Program-made: the position numbers and the translations under genes
Part shown: positions 7,508 to 15,164 of the stretch, piece by piece
Layout of the letters: the number at the start of each line of letters is the position of its first letter
How positions within the stretch are numbered: position 1 is the first letter of the stretch
Origin: JALHMQ01 sp964616395
Lineage (GTDB): Bacteria > Pseudomonadota > Gammaproteobacteria > Burkholderiales > Burkholderiaceae_F
DNA: 19,461 nt
Reading direction: 5' to 3'
NCBI GenBank assembly: GCA_964616395.1
Contig: CAZTUT010000041.1
Coordinates: 1 to 19,461, forward strand
Notes under the pieces: generated by a model
Databases searched by the model: none
The model's input: only the letters and a program-made list of their open reading frames with translations
What the model was told of the DNA's origin: nothing

Positions 7508-9046
7508 TCATGCGTCGTTATCGTCGTACAGGTCCATCGCCCAGAGCGCGCTGCGGGCGATGCCGGACAGCGTTCCGACACTGGGATAGAACAGGTAGGC
7601 GCAGCCGCGCGTTCGTGTGAACGATGTCATCGCAGGCAGTGATCGCGTGCGTTCGCCTTCGGGTTGTGGCAGATCGAAGCGGCCATCGCCGCGCTCATGG
7701 GCGCCGATGAAGGGATCGCGTGCGCCACCGCGGTCCGGGCTGCCGAGCGCAACGCGGTCGGCCCATTCGCCCAGCAGATGCTCGAACTGCTCCTCGATGC
7801 TTGCGCAGAAGAAGTGGCCGATCAGCCCGCGGCTCGGTGGCGACGTCTCGGACTCGCCAGTCCATGCCGGGCCATACGGCATACCTCGGCGCAGCAGCGG
7901 CCGGCGCCGGCTGAAGTGCGCCGGTTGCTCGGCCACGGCGGCCTCGTCGGGCAGCACCTTGCCATCGGCATCCACCGGCAGCCGCGGATTCATCCGCCGC
8001 ACGTGGCTGCCAAAAGGACAGGCCAGTCCGTCTGCATCCTCGGCATAGTCGAAGTCGTTGCCGCCGGCGTGCATCGCCGCCAGCGGACGGCCATCGGGCA
8101 GCCGTCCGCACAGCTTGCCCTTGACCTCGGCCGGCGACATGCCGGTCGCGCGGGCGGCTGAACTCACGTACAGCTCGAATGCCTTGATGTCCTGCTCGAC
8201 CAGCTGAAGTACGCCGAAGCTCCCGTTGAAGAAGAACGCACGCGCGTCTTCAGGCCATACCCGCAAGCCCGGCCCCGCAATCCACGGGTTGCCGCCGGCG
8301 TCCTGCGCGTGCCCAAGCACGAATTCGCCGGCCTCATGGCACGACTGCGGCTTGAGTGCGGCGAGGGTCTGCTCGGAGGTCACACCCTTGATGCCGGTCT
8401 TCGACAGGCCGTCGAGATAGCCGAAGTGCACCCATTGGCCGCCAGCGCTGCGTGGGGACGACGCGGCCTTGCCGATTTCGACCGGTGGCGGCAGCGACTG
8501 GCCGCGTGGCGTCTCCGCCAGCCGCATTCCGCTCGCATTGGCCAGCGAGCAAAGTGCTTCAAGCGGCCGGTCGAGCGCGGCCTCGCTTTCGCCATGCAGG
8601 CTGAGCACGGCGTCGAACGCATCGAAGCGGACCTTCGCTTCGTCGCTCGCCTTGGGGTGCGAGCCCCAGTCCCAACGCTCAGGCGCGTTCGGTCCGGTCA
8701 GTGCGAGGTGGCGCGCCGCTCGGCACGCAGCCCCGGCATGGAACGCCGGCGCCTTGTAGGCGAGCAGCGTCAGCAGATGGTCGGGCACGTGTGCGCGCTC
8801 CAGGCCGCGCCGCGTCAAGCCGAGGCTGACCTGAATCGAAGGCGCCAGCTCGCAGGCGGCGCTGAGCGGCGGCAGGCCTGCGGCGGGCTGACCCGCCAGC
8901 ACCTGGCTGATGAAGTAAAGCGGCGAGCGTTCGCCGAAATCGATCAGCAGGTGTGCAGATGCGTTCCAGCCGGTGCCGCGCGCAGCACCGCCCCGCAGCA
9001 CGATGCGCTGCACGTCGTCGAAAATGGCGGTGGCGTTGTCCTTCAC
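7508..9046 (-). CDS. DyP-type haem peroxidase
   Basis: 512 residues from GTG 9046. The frame is open further upstream, but that stretch overlaps the P450 gene and is low-complexity Arg/Ala, so I reject a longer protein; GAGGG lies 9 bases before the GTG. The N-terminal half has the ferredoxin-like DyP start (DVQRIVLRGG, 11-20). The haem-pocket set is complete: distal Asp212 in GYLDG (209-213), proximal His348 in CPFGSHVRRMNPR (343-355), and distal Arg386 in LLRRGMPYG (384-392). GLIGHFFCASIEEQFE (407-422) is the typical final helix region. DyP enzymes use hydrogen peroxide or organic hydroperoxides to oxidise diverse substrates. No signal peptide is visible, so it is probably cytoplasmic. The GTG overlaps the P450 stop codon (GTGA), so the two are likely translated together and may act in one pathway. 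Confidence 0.88.
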   Translation of the reverse strand: MKDNATAIFDDVQRIVLRGGAARGTGWNASAHLLIDFGERSPLYFISQVLAGQPAAGLPPLSAACELAPSIQVSLGLTRRGLERAHVPDHLLTLLAYKAPAFHAGAACRAARHLALTGPNAPERWDWGSHPKASDEAKVRFDAFDAVLSLHGESEAALDRPLEALCSLANASGMRLAETPRGQSLPPPVEIGKAASSPRSAGGQWVHFGYLDGLSKTGIKGVTSEQTLAALKPQSCHEAGEFVLGHAQDAGGNPWIAGPGLRVWPEDARAFFFNGSFGVLQLVEQDIKAFELYVSSAARATGMSPAEVKGKLCGRLPDGRPLAAMHAGGNDFDYAEDADGLACPFGSHVRRMNPRLPVDADGKVLPDEAAVAEQPAHFSRRRPLLRRGMPYGPAWTGESETSPPSRGLIGHFFCASIEEQFEHLLGEWADRVALGSPDRGGARDPFIGAHERGDGRFDLPQPEGERTRSLPAMTSFTRTRGCAYLFYPSVGTLSGIARSALWAMDLYDDNDA

Positions 9047-10830
9047 GGTCCGCGACCCTCGTCGCGGACGATGCGTGCCACCTCGCTGCCCGGATAGGCA
9101 CTGAAGAAGTAGCCTAACGTCGGCGCGCGGTCGTAACGGCGCAGGTGGGCAGCGAACTCGTGCGGAAACTTGTCGACCGGCATCGGCGGCGGATCCTCGA
9201 TGCACGAAAACAGCGCATCGAACAGATCGCCGGCGCGCAATGCGAAGTGCTGAACATAGGCATCGAACGGTCCGTCGTAGACCGTGTGAAGCACCAGCAC
9301 CGTGTCGGACTCGATCAGCTCGAACCACGCGAAGTGCACGTGACGCGATTCGCGCAGTACCCGCTCGATGCGCGGTGCACCGGCGCGGATCACCTGGCGC
9401 AACTGGTCGGCGTTTTCGCGTACCGGCGACTTGATCCGCATCGCGACGTTCAGGCACCACTGGGCCCGCTTGCGGTCGCGCCGATAGGTCATCGGATAGC
9501 TGTCGCACGCAAAGCCGTGACGCTTCGTCAGCCCCTTCACTGTCGCATCCGCCGGGTCGAGCGCCTGTGCCAGATGCGGCAGCGCCATCACCTGGCGCAC
9601 GATCTCGACGATCAGTGGCCAGGCAAGAGCCTGGCCGGCGCACCAGTGTTTGGCCGTTTCGGGCAGGCCCCAGACCAGCGGGTCATCGCCATGGGTGGTG
9701 TGCTGCGCGGTGCCGCCGCCGAGTGCCAGCAGGAACTCGCCGGTCTTGCGCCCTTGGTCATCGACCGAGATGCGGGGAAGGTAGGCGATCGGCGGGTTTT
9801 CGCGCAGCGGCGCAGCGAGCAGGTCGATCCATGCGTCGAGCTTGCGTGTCGGTGTGGTCGGATGTGTGCCGTTGCACTCATCGAGCGCCAGTGCGCGCGC
9901 CCTGGCCAGCAGCGAATCCGGGCTGGCGAACAGCGCCTTGACGGCGATGCAGACGGCCGCCTGCACATTGCCCACGGTGCCGATCGCACTACCCAGCGCC
10001 AGGTGCGCGCGCTGCTCGCCATTCAGGACGCTGGTCAGCGCTGCGAGTTTCTTCAGCACCGGGGTGACGTTGCCTGGCCGCGACGGATCGTCGCAGCCCT
10101 TGAGCACATCCTCGTCGCCGCTTTCGTAGGCGTCGATCAGCGCGCTGGTGCGCGTCAGCAGCTTTGCCGCGGTCATGCGGGCGGCCGGAATCAGCGTGGG
10201 GTCAGTGATGAAGTGCCGCTCCATCACCTGGTAGACCAGCGCCTTGTAGCCGGCGCGGATCGCTGCCTCCAGCAGTGGGAAGTCAGTGGCCGAGTAGCCG
10301 AACAGCAATTGGCAAAAGCGTAGTCCGGCCTGCTCCGCATACTGGGCGAGGTCGAAGTCCGGACCGCGCAGCCCGAGTACGGCCGCCGACTGGCAGGCGG
10401 CGTGAGCCAGTGCCATCAGCGGATCGCGTTGATGCGGAAAGCATTCGCGAAACGCTTCGCGTTGCGCGGTATGCAGCGGACCCGGATCGATCGCGAGCAT
10501 GAAGTTGCCGCCGCCGAGTTCCGAGTAGACGCGATTCGAATAGTGGGTGGTGTCAAGCAGGACCGCCTGGATCTGCGTGCGGTCGGTGACCAGCGTCACA
10601 GGCATGTGCCGCGGCTCGACGGCCGGTCCTGGCGTGTCGATGCCGCTGCCGTCGCAGTGACGCGGCGTGGCGTCGCGGCTCGGGATGTCGAGCCGGCCCC
10701 CGTTCGCGTTGATCTGCCTGAACAGCGCGGCACGGCTGGCGTCGTCGGCCAGCCATGACAGCAGCATGCGGTTGCGACGATCGTCGCTGGCTGCGCTCTT
10801 GAAGGTCGTGAGATCGGGGGGCTGGCTCAT
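9043..10830 (-). CDS. Cytochrome P450-like protein with extra C-terminal domain
   Basis: 595 residues. Residues about 75-435 read as a P450: a C-helix motif DPGPLHTAQR (115-124), an I-helix region around 275-300, a K-helix ending PLRENPP (341-347), and the Cys loop KHWCAGQALA (394-403) with Cys397 as presumed haem thiolate. Several hallmarks are altered. The K-helix ExxR has Ala340 in place of Glu, the Phe and Gly of FxxGxxxCxG are absent (Pro390, Ala393), and I see no acid-alcohol pair in the I-helix (IGTVGNVQ, 283-290). Residues about 436-595 form an added domain that I do not recognise with certainty; it resembles segments associated with bacterial haem peroxidases (VHFAWFELIESDT, VYDGPFDAY, GYFFSAYP). 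The ATG overlaps the upstream stop (ATGA). Altered I-helices are known in P450s that rearrange hydroperoxides rather than activate oxygen; that role here is inference. Confidence 0.8.
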   Translation of the reverse strand: MSQPPDLTTFKSAASDDRRNRMLLSWLADDASRAALFRQINANGGRLDIPSRDATPRHCDGSGIDTPGPAVEPRHMPVTLVTDRTQIQAVLLDTTHYSNRVYSELGGGNFMLAIDPGPLHTAQREAFRECFPHQRDPLMALAHAACQSAAVLGLRGPDFDLAQYAEQAGLRFCQLLFGYSATDFPLLEAAIRAGYKALVYQVMERHFITDPTLIPAARMTAAKLLTRTSALIDAYESGDEDVLKGCDDPSRPGNVTPVLKKLAALTSVLNGEQRAHLALGSAIGTVGNVQAAVCIAVKALFASPDSLLARARALALDECNGTHPTTPTRKLDAWIDLLAAPLRENPPIAYLPRISVDDQGRKTGEFLLALGGGTAQHTTHGDDPLVWGLPETAKHWCAGQALAWPLIVEIVRQVMALPHLAQALDPADATVKGLTKRHGFACDSYPMTYRRDRKRAQWCLNVAMRIKSPVRENADQLRQVIRAGAPRIERVLRESRHVHFAWFELIESDTVLVLHTVYDGPFDAYVQHFALRAGDLFDALFSCIEDPPPMPVDKFPHEFAAHLRRYDRAPTLGYFFSAYPGSEVARIVRDEGRGP

Positions 10831-13800
10831 CCGAGGTGTTCCGTCGAAGTCGTCCGGGGGGCGGTCAGTTCAATCACTGCGCGGGCGGATGCACCTGTCG
10901 CACGTGCTGGCGGTTGCAGCGAGGCGATCAGTGCTTCGGCGGCCTTCACGTCGCGCGTGTCGCGGCCCTCACGCCAGCGTGCTGCCAGGGGTGCCAGCAG
11001 GCGCAGCGCGGCCTCCTCCCGGCCCTGCGACGCCCACAGGCGCGCAAGATCGGTCGCGCTGCGCAGCGCGAATCCCAGCCGGTGCTGGCGCAGCGCGACC
11101 ACGTACGCGCGGCGCAGCCAGCCTTCGCCCTCGGCGACAGCACCGCGTTGCAGGCGCTGCACGCCGCGCAGCCGCGTGAGTTCCGCTTCGAGCTGGCGCT
11201 CGCCGAGTTGCTCGACGATCGCCAGACCCTCGTCGACCCGGGCTTCGGCGGTCGCCAGATCGCCAGCGAGCATCAGTCCCTGCGCCTGCAGCGATAGATA
11301 GAGCGGCTGCGAGACGCGGGCGCCGGTGCCCAGCCATTGCGCGTAGCCGGCATTCATTTCCGGCAGCCCGCGATCGAACTGGCCCAGCTCGCATTGCAGG
11401 TAGCCGCGCATGCAGCGTGTGATCGCCAGCCAGACCGGAAAGCCATGCTCGTCGCATACCTGGGCGCAGCGCTCGGCGCGTACCAGCGCCGCCGCGGTGT
11501 CGCCGCGCAGCAGCTCGACGCTGACCGCGTACGACAGCGCGACCGCCTGACTGAAGCGGTGCTGATACGCATCGGCGATTGAGACCGCCTGGCCGATCCG
11601 CGTCAGGGCCGCATCGGGCCGACCCAGCTCCCACAGGCCCCAGGACGAGTACGCCATGCACATGATGCCGGGGTCCTGCAGCCCGAACTGCGCATGCATC
11701 GCTGGCACGTAGATCGACAGCGCGGTCTCCATCTCGCGCATCGTCGCGCGCAGGCGGCCCTGGTGGAACAGCACGCAGGCTGTGCTCCAGTGCGCCTGCA
11801 GCCGCTGCTTGACGTCGCTCGCACCGGCGGCGATGGCGGCGGCGCGCTCGCCGTGGTCGAGCGCCAGCGCGAAGTCGGCGCGCATGAACCGGTAGGCGCC
11901 CAGGCCCATCTCGACCTTGAAGCGCGCGGTGTCATCCCCGAGGCTGTTGCACAGGCGCTCGGCTTCCTGATATGCGGTCAGGACGGCGTCGGCGCCATAG
12001 CCCTCGGTCGCAAGCAACTGGGCGGCCAGCAGCAGTTGCAGCCGCAGCGCGATGCGGTCGCGCTCGGCGCTTGGATCGAGCTTTGCCAGCACGGCCAGTG
12101 CGCGTCGCAAGTGACTGATGGCTTCCAGCTGAGCTGACCGCGCTGCGGCGCGCCGGCCGGCCAGCTCCCATTGCGCCAGGGCGTCGCGGTGCTGGCCGGC
12201 TTCTGTCAGGTGCTGGGCCAGCAGCTCAGGCTGCTGCTCCGCAATCTCGGGCCAGCGCGCCCGCAGCAGCGCGACCACGCGGCCATGCAGGGCCTGCCGG
12301 TCGCGGATCCACAGCGAGTTGTAGGCCGCATCGCGGATCAGCGCGTGACGAAACGCGAAGCGGCCACCGCCTTCGCGCCGCACGAGGCCCGAGCCGGTCA
12401 GCTCTGCAAGCCGGACGGCGAGTGCTTCGGCATCGAGCGCATAGCCGGACGCCTCGACCAGCGCAGCGAGCAGGTCGCGAGAGAACTGCCGCCCAAGAAC
12501 CGCGGCGATCTGCGCCAGCAGCTTGGCTTCGCCCAGACCATCGAGGCGCGCGCTCAGCAGATCGTGCAGCGAAGCGGGAAGTTGATCGAGCGTCTGCAGA
12601 TCGGCACCCGGCGCTTCGCCGCCGGCACCGAGCGACAGCGCCATGCGCGCCGCTTCCTCGATGAACAGCGGAACGCCATCGCCCCGCGCCGCCAGTTGCG
12701 CAACCAGCCGTGGCGACAGCGATGCGCCGGCGGCCACGTGCTCGACCAGCTGCCGTGCCGCCTGCTGCGGCAGGCCGGTCAGTTCGAGGGTGGCGATCGG
12801 CGTTGCCGACAGCGGCGCATGCTCGGCCTCGCTGCGTTCCGTCACGATCAGCAGCAGGCTCGGCCCATGGCTGCGCCGGAGCAGATGCTCGAGCAGTTCG
12901 CGCAGCGACGGGTCGGCCCAGTGCAGGTCCTCGATCAGCACGCAGCACGGCTGATCGTGCGCGAACGCGGTGAGCCAGTCGGCCAGCAGCGCAATCAGGC
13001 GCGGCCGCGCGCCCGCAGCGTCCGCCGGCGGCGTGGTGCTCAGGCCCAGCAGGTCAGCCAGAAGGACCGGCGACTCGTCGCTGCGTAACGTGCGCGGCAA
13101 TGACGACGCCAGCTTGCGCAGCGCCAGGTCGGGCGCGTCATCGGCGTCGATGCTGACCCAGCGTCGCAATGCCTCGGCCAGCGTCAGGAACGGACTGGCG
13201 ATCGCGTCAGCGCGGCAGCGGCACTCGAGGACGCGCGCGCCACCTTCCTCGATTTGCTGGCGGAACTCCCGCACCAGCCGCGACTTGCCCATGCCCGCCT
13301 CGGCGCGCACCACCACCAGCCGGCAGCCTGGGACCGCAGCGGCTGCATCGCCGGTCTGCACCTGTTGCCAGCACGCATGGAGTTGATCGAGTTCCTGCTG
13401 TCGGGCCAGCAGCGGCGTCAGGTTGGGTGTCTGTTCGATGCGGCTGGTGTGTGCGTCGCCCCGCACACCGGCCACGACATAGAGCGTTTCCGTATCGTCG
13501 ATGCCTTTCAGCGTCGGCCGCTGTGCGATCGGCTTCAGGTCGAACGCGTGTTCGACCAGCCGGCGCGTCGCGTCCGCGATCAGCACCGTGCCCGGGCCGG
13601 CCACCTGCTGCAGCCGAGCGGCGAAGTGGATCGACAGGCCGACCGGCTGGCCGCTCTTGACGGCGACCCAGCCGGTGGCGATGCCCACGCGTACCGCGAG
13701 GCCGAGGTCGCGCACCGCGCGCACGATGGCCAGCCCTGCCTCGACCGCACGCACCGCCGCATTCTCGATCGCCACCGGGTGCCCGAAGTAGGCCATCAGA

Positions 13801-14729
13801 CCATCGTTGCCCTGCGGGTTGTCGGGCTGGCCACCGTGGCGCCGCAGGATCTGCGCGCAACGCTCATGCACGGTGGCGAGCGTGTCCGCGTAGGCCTCAT
13901 CGCCGAGCGAGGCGATCAGCGCCGTCGAGCCCACCAGATCGAACCAGAGGCTCGTCACCTGGCGTCGCGAGGTCGGCGGCTGCGGGCGCACGAAGCGCAG
14001 GTCGGGGTCGCCGTAGAGCCTGGCATCGAAGCGTTGCGGCGCGATGCGCCGATGCAGCCAGCGCAACGCCTCGCCCACACTCGTGCCCTGGCGCAACTGC
14101 TGCAGCAGCGTGGAAACCGGCTCGCCGTCGACGTCTGCCGGATGGGCCAGCACGATCACCGCGGCGCCTGCATCCAGCGCGCGGCACAAGGCACTGATGC
14201 CTGGCCGGCCCGCCAGCACCACCAGCCGCGGGCGGACCGGCAGCGCTGCATCGGCCAGCAGACGCTCCAGTGAGACGTTTCCCAGCACCAGCACCTGGGC
14301 CGAGGCAACGTGCTCCCGCTGCGGATCCTGGCCGAGTTCGCGCACGCTCAGCGCAGGTTCGCTCAGGCGCGCCGCGACTTCGTCGAGGATCAGGCTGACG
14401 CTCAGCGACTCGGTCAGCGGGACGGTCGGCGTGGCGATCTCGCTGTCGGTCAGCAACTGCCGGCCGAGTGCGAACTGCTCGGCAAGCGCCGTGCTGGCCA
14501 GGTCAATGTGCTCCCAGTCGATGTCGTCGAGCACGCCGGCCCGGTACAGCAGACTCAACGGCCGCGGCGCGCTGCGCGCCAGCCTCTCCGCAAGCTCAGC
14601 GCCCAATGCCCGTGCTGCGGAAAGCGAGCCATCCGCAGTCGCCAGTGCGGCGGCGGGCTGGCGCGTCGCAATGGCAAGACGGCGGCCGTCGCCGAGGGTG
14701 GCGAACAGCGTGTCGTCCTCCAGGCGCAA
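10827..14729 (-). CDS. CHAT-like / class III cyclase / AAA-STAND ATPase / TPR-like signalling protein
   Basis: 1300 residues from TTG 14729. Domains in order: (1) about 60-250, a caspase/CHAT-like region ending ALDAGAAVIVLAHPADVDGE, SVGEALRWLHRR and RLYGDPDLRF, but without the His and Cys of active CHAT proteases; (2) about 258-390, a class III nucleotide cyclase with metal Asp264 (WFDLVGST) and Asp309 (GNDGLMAYFG), VRVGIATG (347-353) and HFAARLQ (368-374), where Arg372 is kept but the usual Asn is His368; (3) about 440-830, an ATPase with Walker A AEAGMGKS (476-483) and Walker B VLIEDLHWAD (597-606); (4) about 830-1270, helical TPR-like repeats. Such proteins are thought to be cytoplasmic sensors that make a cyclic nucleotide or act as scaffolds. 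It is first in the operon and overlaps the P450 gene by 4 bases. The start is uncertain: the frame is open back to a TAG at 14886-14888 with no ATG, GTG or other TTG. Confidence 0.85.
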   Translation of the reverse strand: MRLEDDTLFATLGDGRRLAIATRQPAAALATADGSLSAARALGAELAERLARSAPRPLSLLYRAGVLDDIDWEHIDLASTALAEQFALGRQLLTDSEIATPTVPLTESLSVSLILDEVAARLSEPALSVRELGQDPQREHVASAQVLVLGNVSLERLLADAALPVRPRLVVLAGRPGISALCRALDAGAAVIVLAHPADVDGEPVSTLLQQLRQGTSVGEALRWLHRRIAPQRFDARLYGDPDLRFVRPQPPTSRRQVTSLWFDLVGSTALIASLGDEAYADTLATVHERCAQILRRHGGQPDNPQGNDGLMAYFGHPVAIENAAVRAVEAGLAIVRAVRDLGLAVRVGIATGWVAVKSGQPVGLSIHFAARLQQVAGPGTVLIADATRRLVEHAFDLKPIAQRPTLKGIDDTETLYVVAGVRGDAHTSRIEQTPNLTPLLARQQELDQLHACWQQVQTGDAAAAVPGCRLVVVRAEAGMGKSRLVREFRQQIEEGGARVLECRCRADAIASPFLTLAEALRRWVSIDADDAPDLALRKLASSLPRTLRSDESPVLLADLLGLSTTPPADAAGARPRLIALLADWLTAFAHDQPCCVLIEDLHWADPSLRELLEHLLRRSHGPSLLLIVTERSEAEHAPLSATPIATLELTGLPQQAARQLVEHVAAGASLSPRLVAQLAARGDGVPLFIEEAARMALSLGAGGEAPGADLQTLDQLPASLHDLLSARLDGLGEAKLLAQIAAVLGRQFSRDLLAALVEASGYALDAEALAVRLAELTGSGLVRREGGGRFAFRHALIRDAAYNSLWIRDRQALHGRVVALLRARWPEIAEQQPELLAQHLTEAGQHRDALAQWELAGRRAAARSAQLEAISHLRRALAVLAKLDPSAERDRIALRLQLLLAAQLLATEGYGADAVLTAYQEAERLCNSLGDDTARFKVEMGLGAYRFMRADFALALDHGERAAAIAAGASDVKQRLQAHWSTACVLFHQGRLRATMREMETALSIYVPAMHAQFGLQDPGIMCMAYSSWGLWELGRPDAALTRIGQAVSIADAYQHRFSQAVALSYAVSVELLRGDTAAALVRAERCAQVCDEHGFPVWLAITRCMRGYLQCELGQFDRGLPEMNAGYAQWLGTGARVSQPLYLSLQAQGLMLAGDLATAEARVDEGLAIVEQLGERQLEAELTRLRGVQRLQRGAVAEGEGWLRRAYVVALRQHRLGFALRSATDLARLWASQGREEAALRLLAPLAARWREGRDTRDVKAAEALIASLQPPARATGASARAVIELTAPRTTSTEHLG

Positions 14730-15164
14730 GGTCAGCGACCAGAGCGGCAGCCTCAGACTTTCCAGAATTCCCCCGGTGTTGCCTAACTCAAAACTGCTCT
14801 GTTCATCTTGTCGTGAACGCAGGGCGGCTTCCGCCCTGACGGAAGGTAACCGAAACGCTGCCGGCAGAGAAGTCCGGCGCAGTGCCTATCTCATCGCCGG
14901 GAACGCTCCCGCCGTGCCGCCCAGCGCCTTATCCGGCCCGGCCCGCAGCCGACGCGGTTCACCCCGCCGAGGTTGCCAGCCCGTCCGGTCGAACTGCCTT
15001 CGGCGGTCGGCACCGCAGCCGGGGCGCAGACAGTCACGGCCCTGCCGGGGGAATCCGGCCGGTGAACGTGCGATGCGGTCAGTGTCGATGGCGTGCGGGT
15101 CGAGCCGCATGTCGGCGGTCCGCGTGCCGGCGAGCGTGTGCGGTTGACGAGCGTGCCGCGCCGC
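14730..15164. other. Non-coding region between rng and the accessory operon
   Basis: These 435 bases hold no gene I can support. A 74-codon minus-strand frame (14886-15110) is Arg/Gly-rich, has no recognisable motif and resembles a chance frame. The region should contain the promoter of the minus-strand operon, but I found no convincing -35/-10 pair. Visible structure is the 14820-14838 hairpin, a weaker GCCGG/CCGGC hairpin at 15044-15059 downstream of rng with no T-run, and an 8-base direct repeat CGAGCGTG at 15131 and 15148. Confidence 0.6.
14820..14838. repeat. GC-rich hairpin upstream of the accessory operon
   Basis: CAGGGCGG and CCGCCCTG form a perfect 8-bp stem with a 3-base CTT loop. 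Neither strand has a T-run after it, so it is not a standard intrinsic terminator. It lies about 90 bp before the annotated start of the cyclase gene and may be in its leader. Confidence 0.55.

Noticed and set aside
9047..9643. Open frame extending the DyP gene about 600 bases upstream
   Set aside because: It lies inside the 3' part of the P450 gene, is Arg/Ala-rich with no domain, and the GTG at 9046 with a GAGGG site and GTGA overlap is a better start.
5669..10323. Several 200-400-codon plus-strand frames opposite the patatin, DyP and P450 genes
   Set aside because: All are out-of-frame reflections of genes with clear catalytic motifs, and none shows a motif of its own.
5231..14729. Calling the region a CBASS or Pycsar anti-phage system
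   Set aside because: There is a cyclase domain and a membrane patatin, but no CD-NTase, no stand-alone pyrimidine cyclase and no CBASS accessory gene; the P450 and DyP enzymes do not fit known versions.
14886..15110. A 74-codon minus-strand frame between rng and the operon
   Set aside because: No ribosome binding site, no motif, and Arg/Gly-rich composition typical of chance frames.
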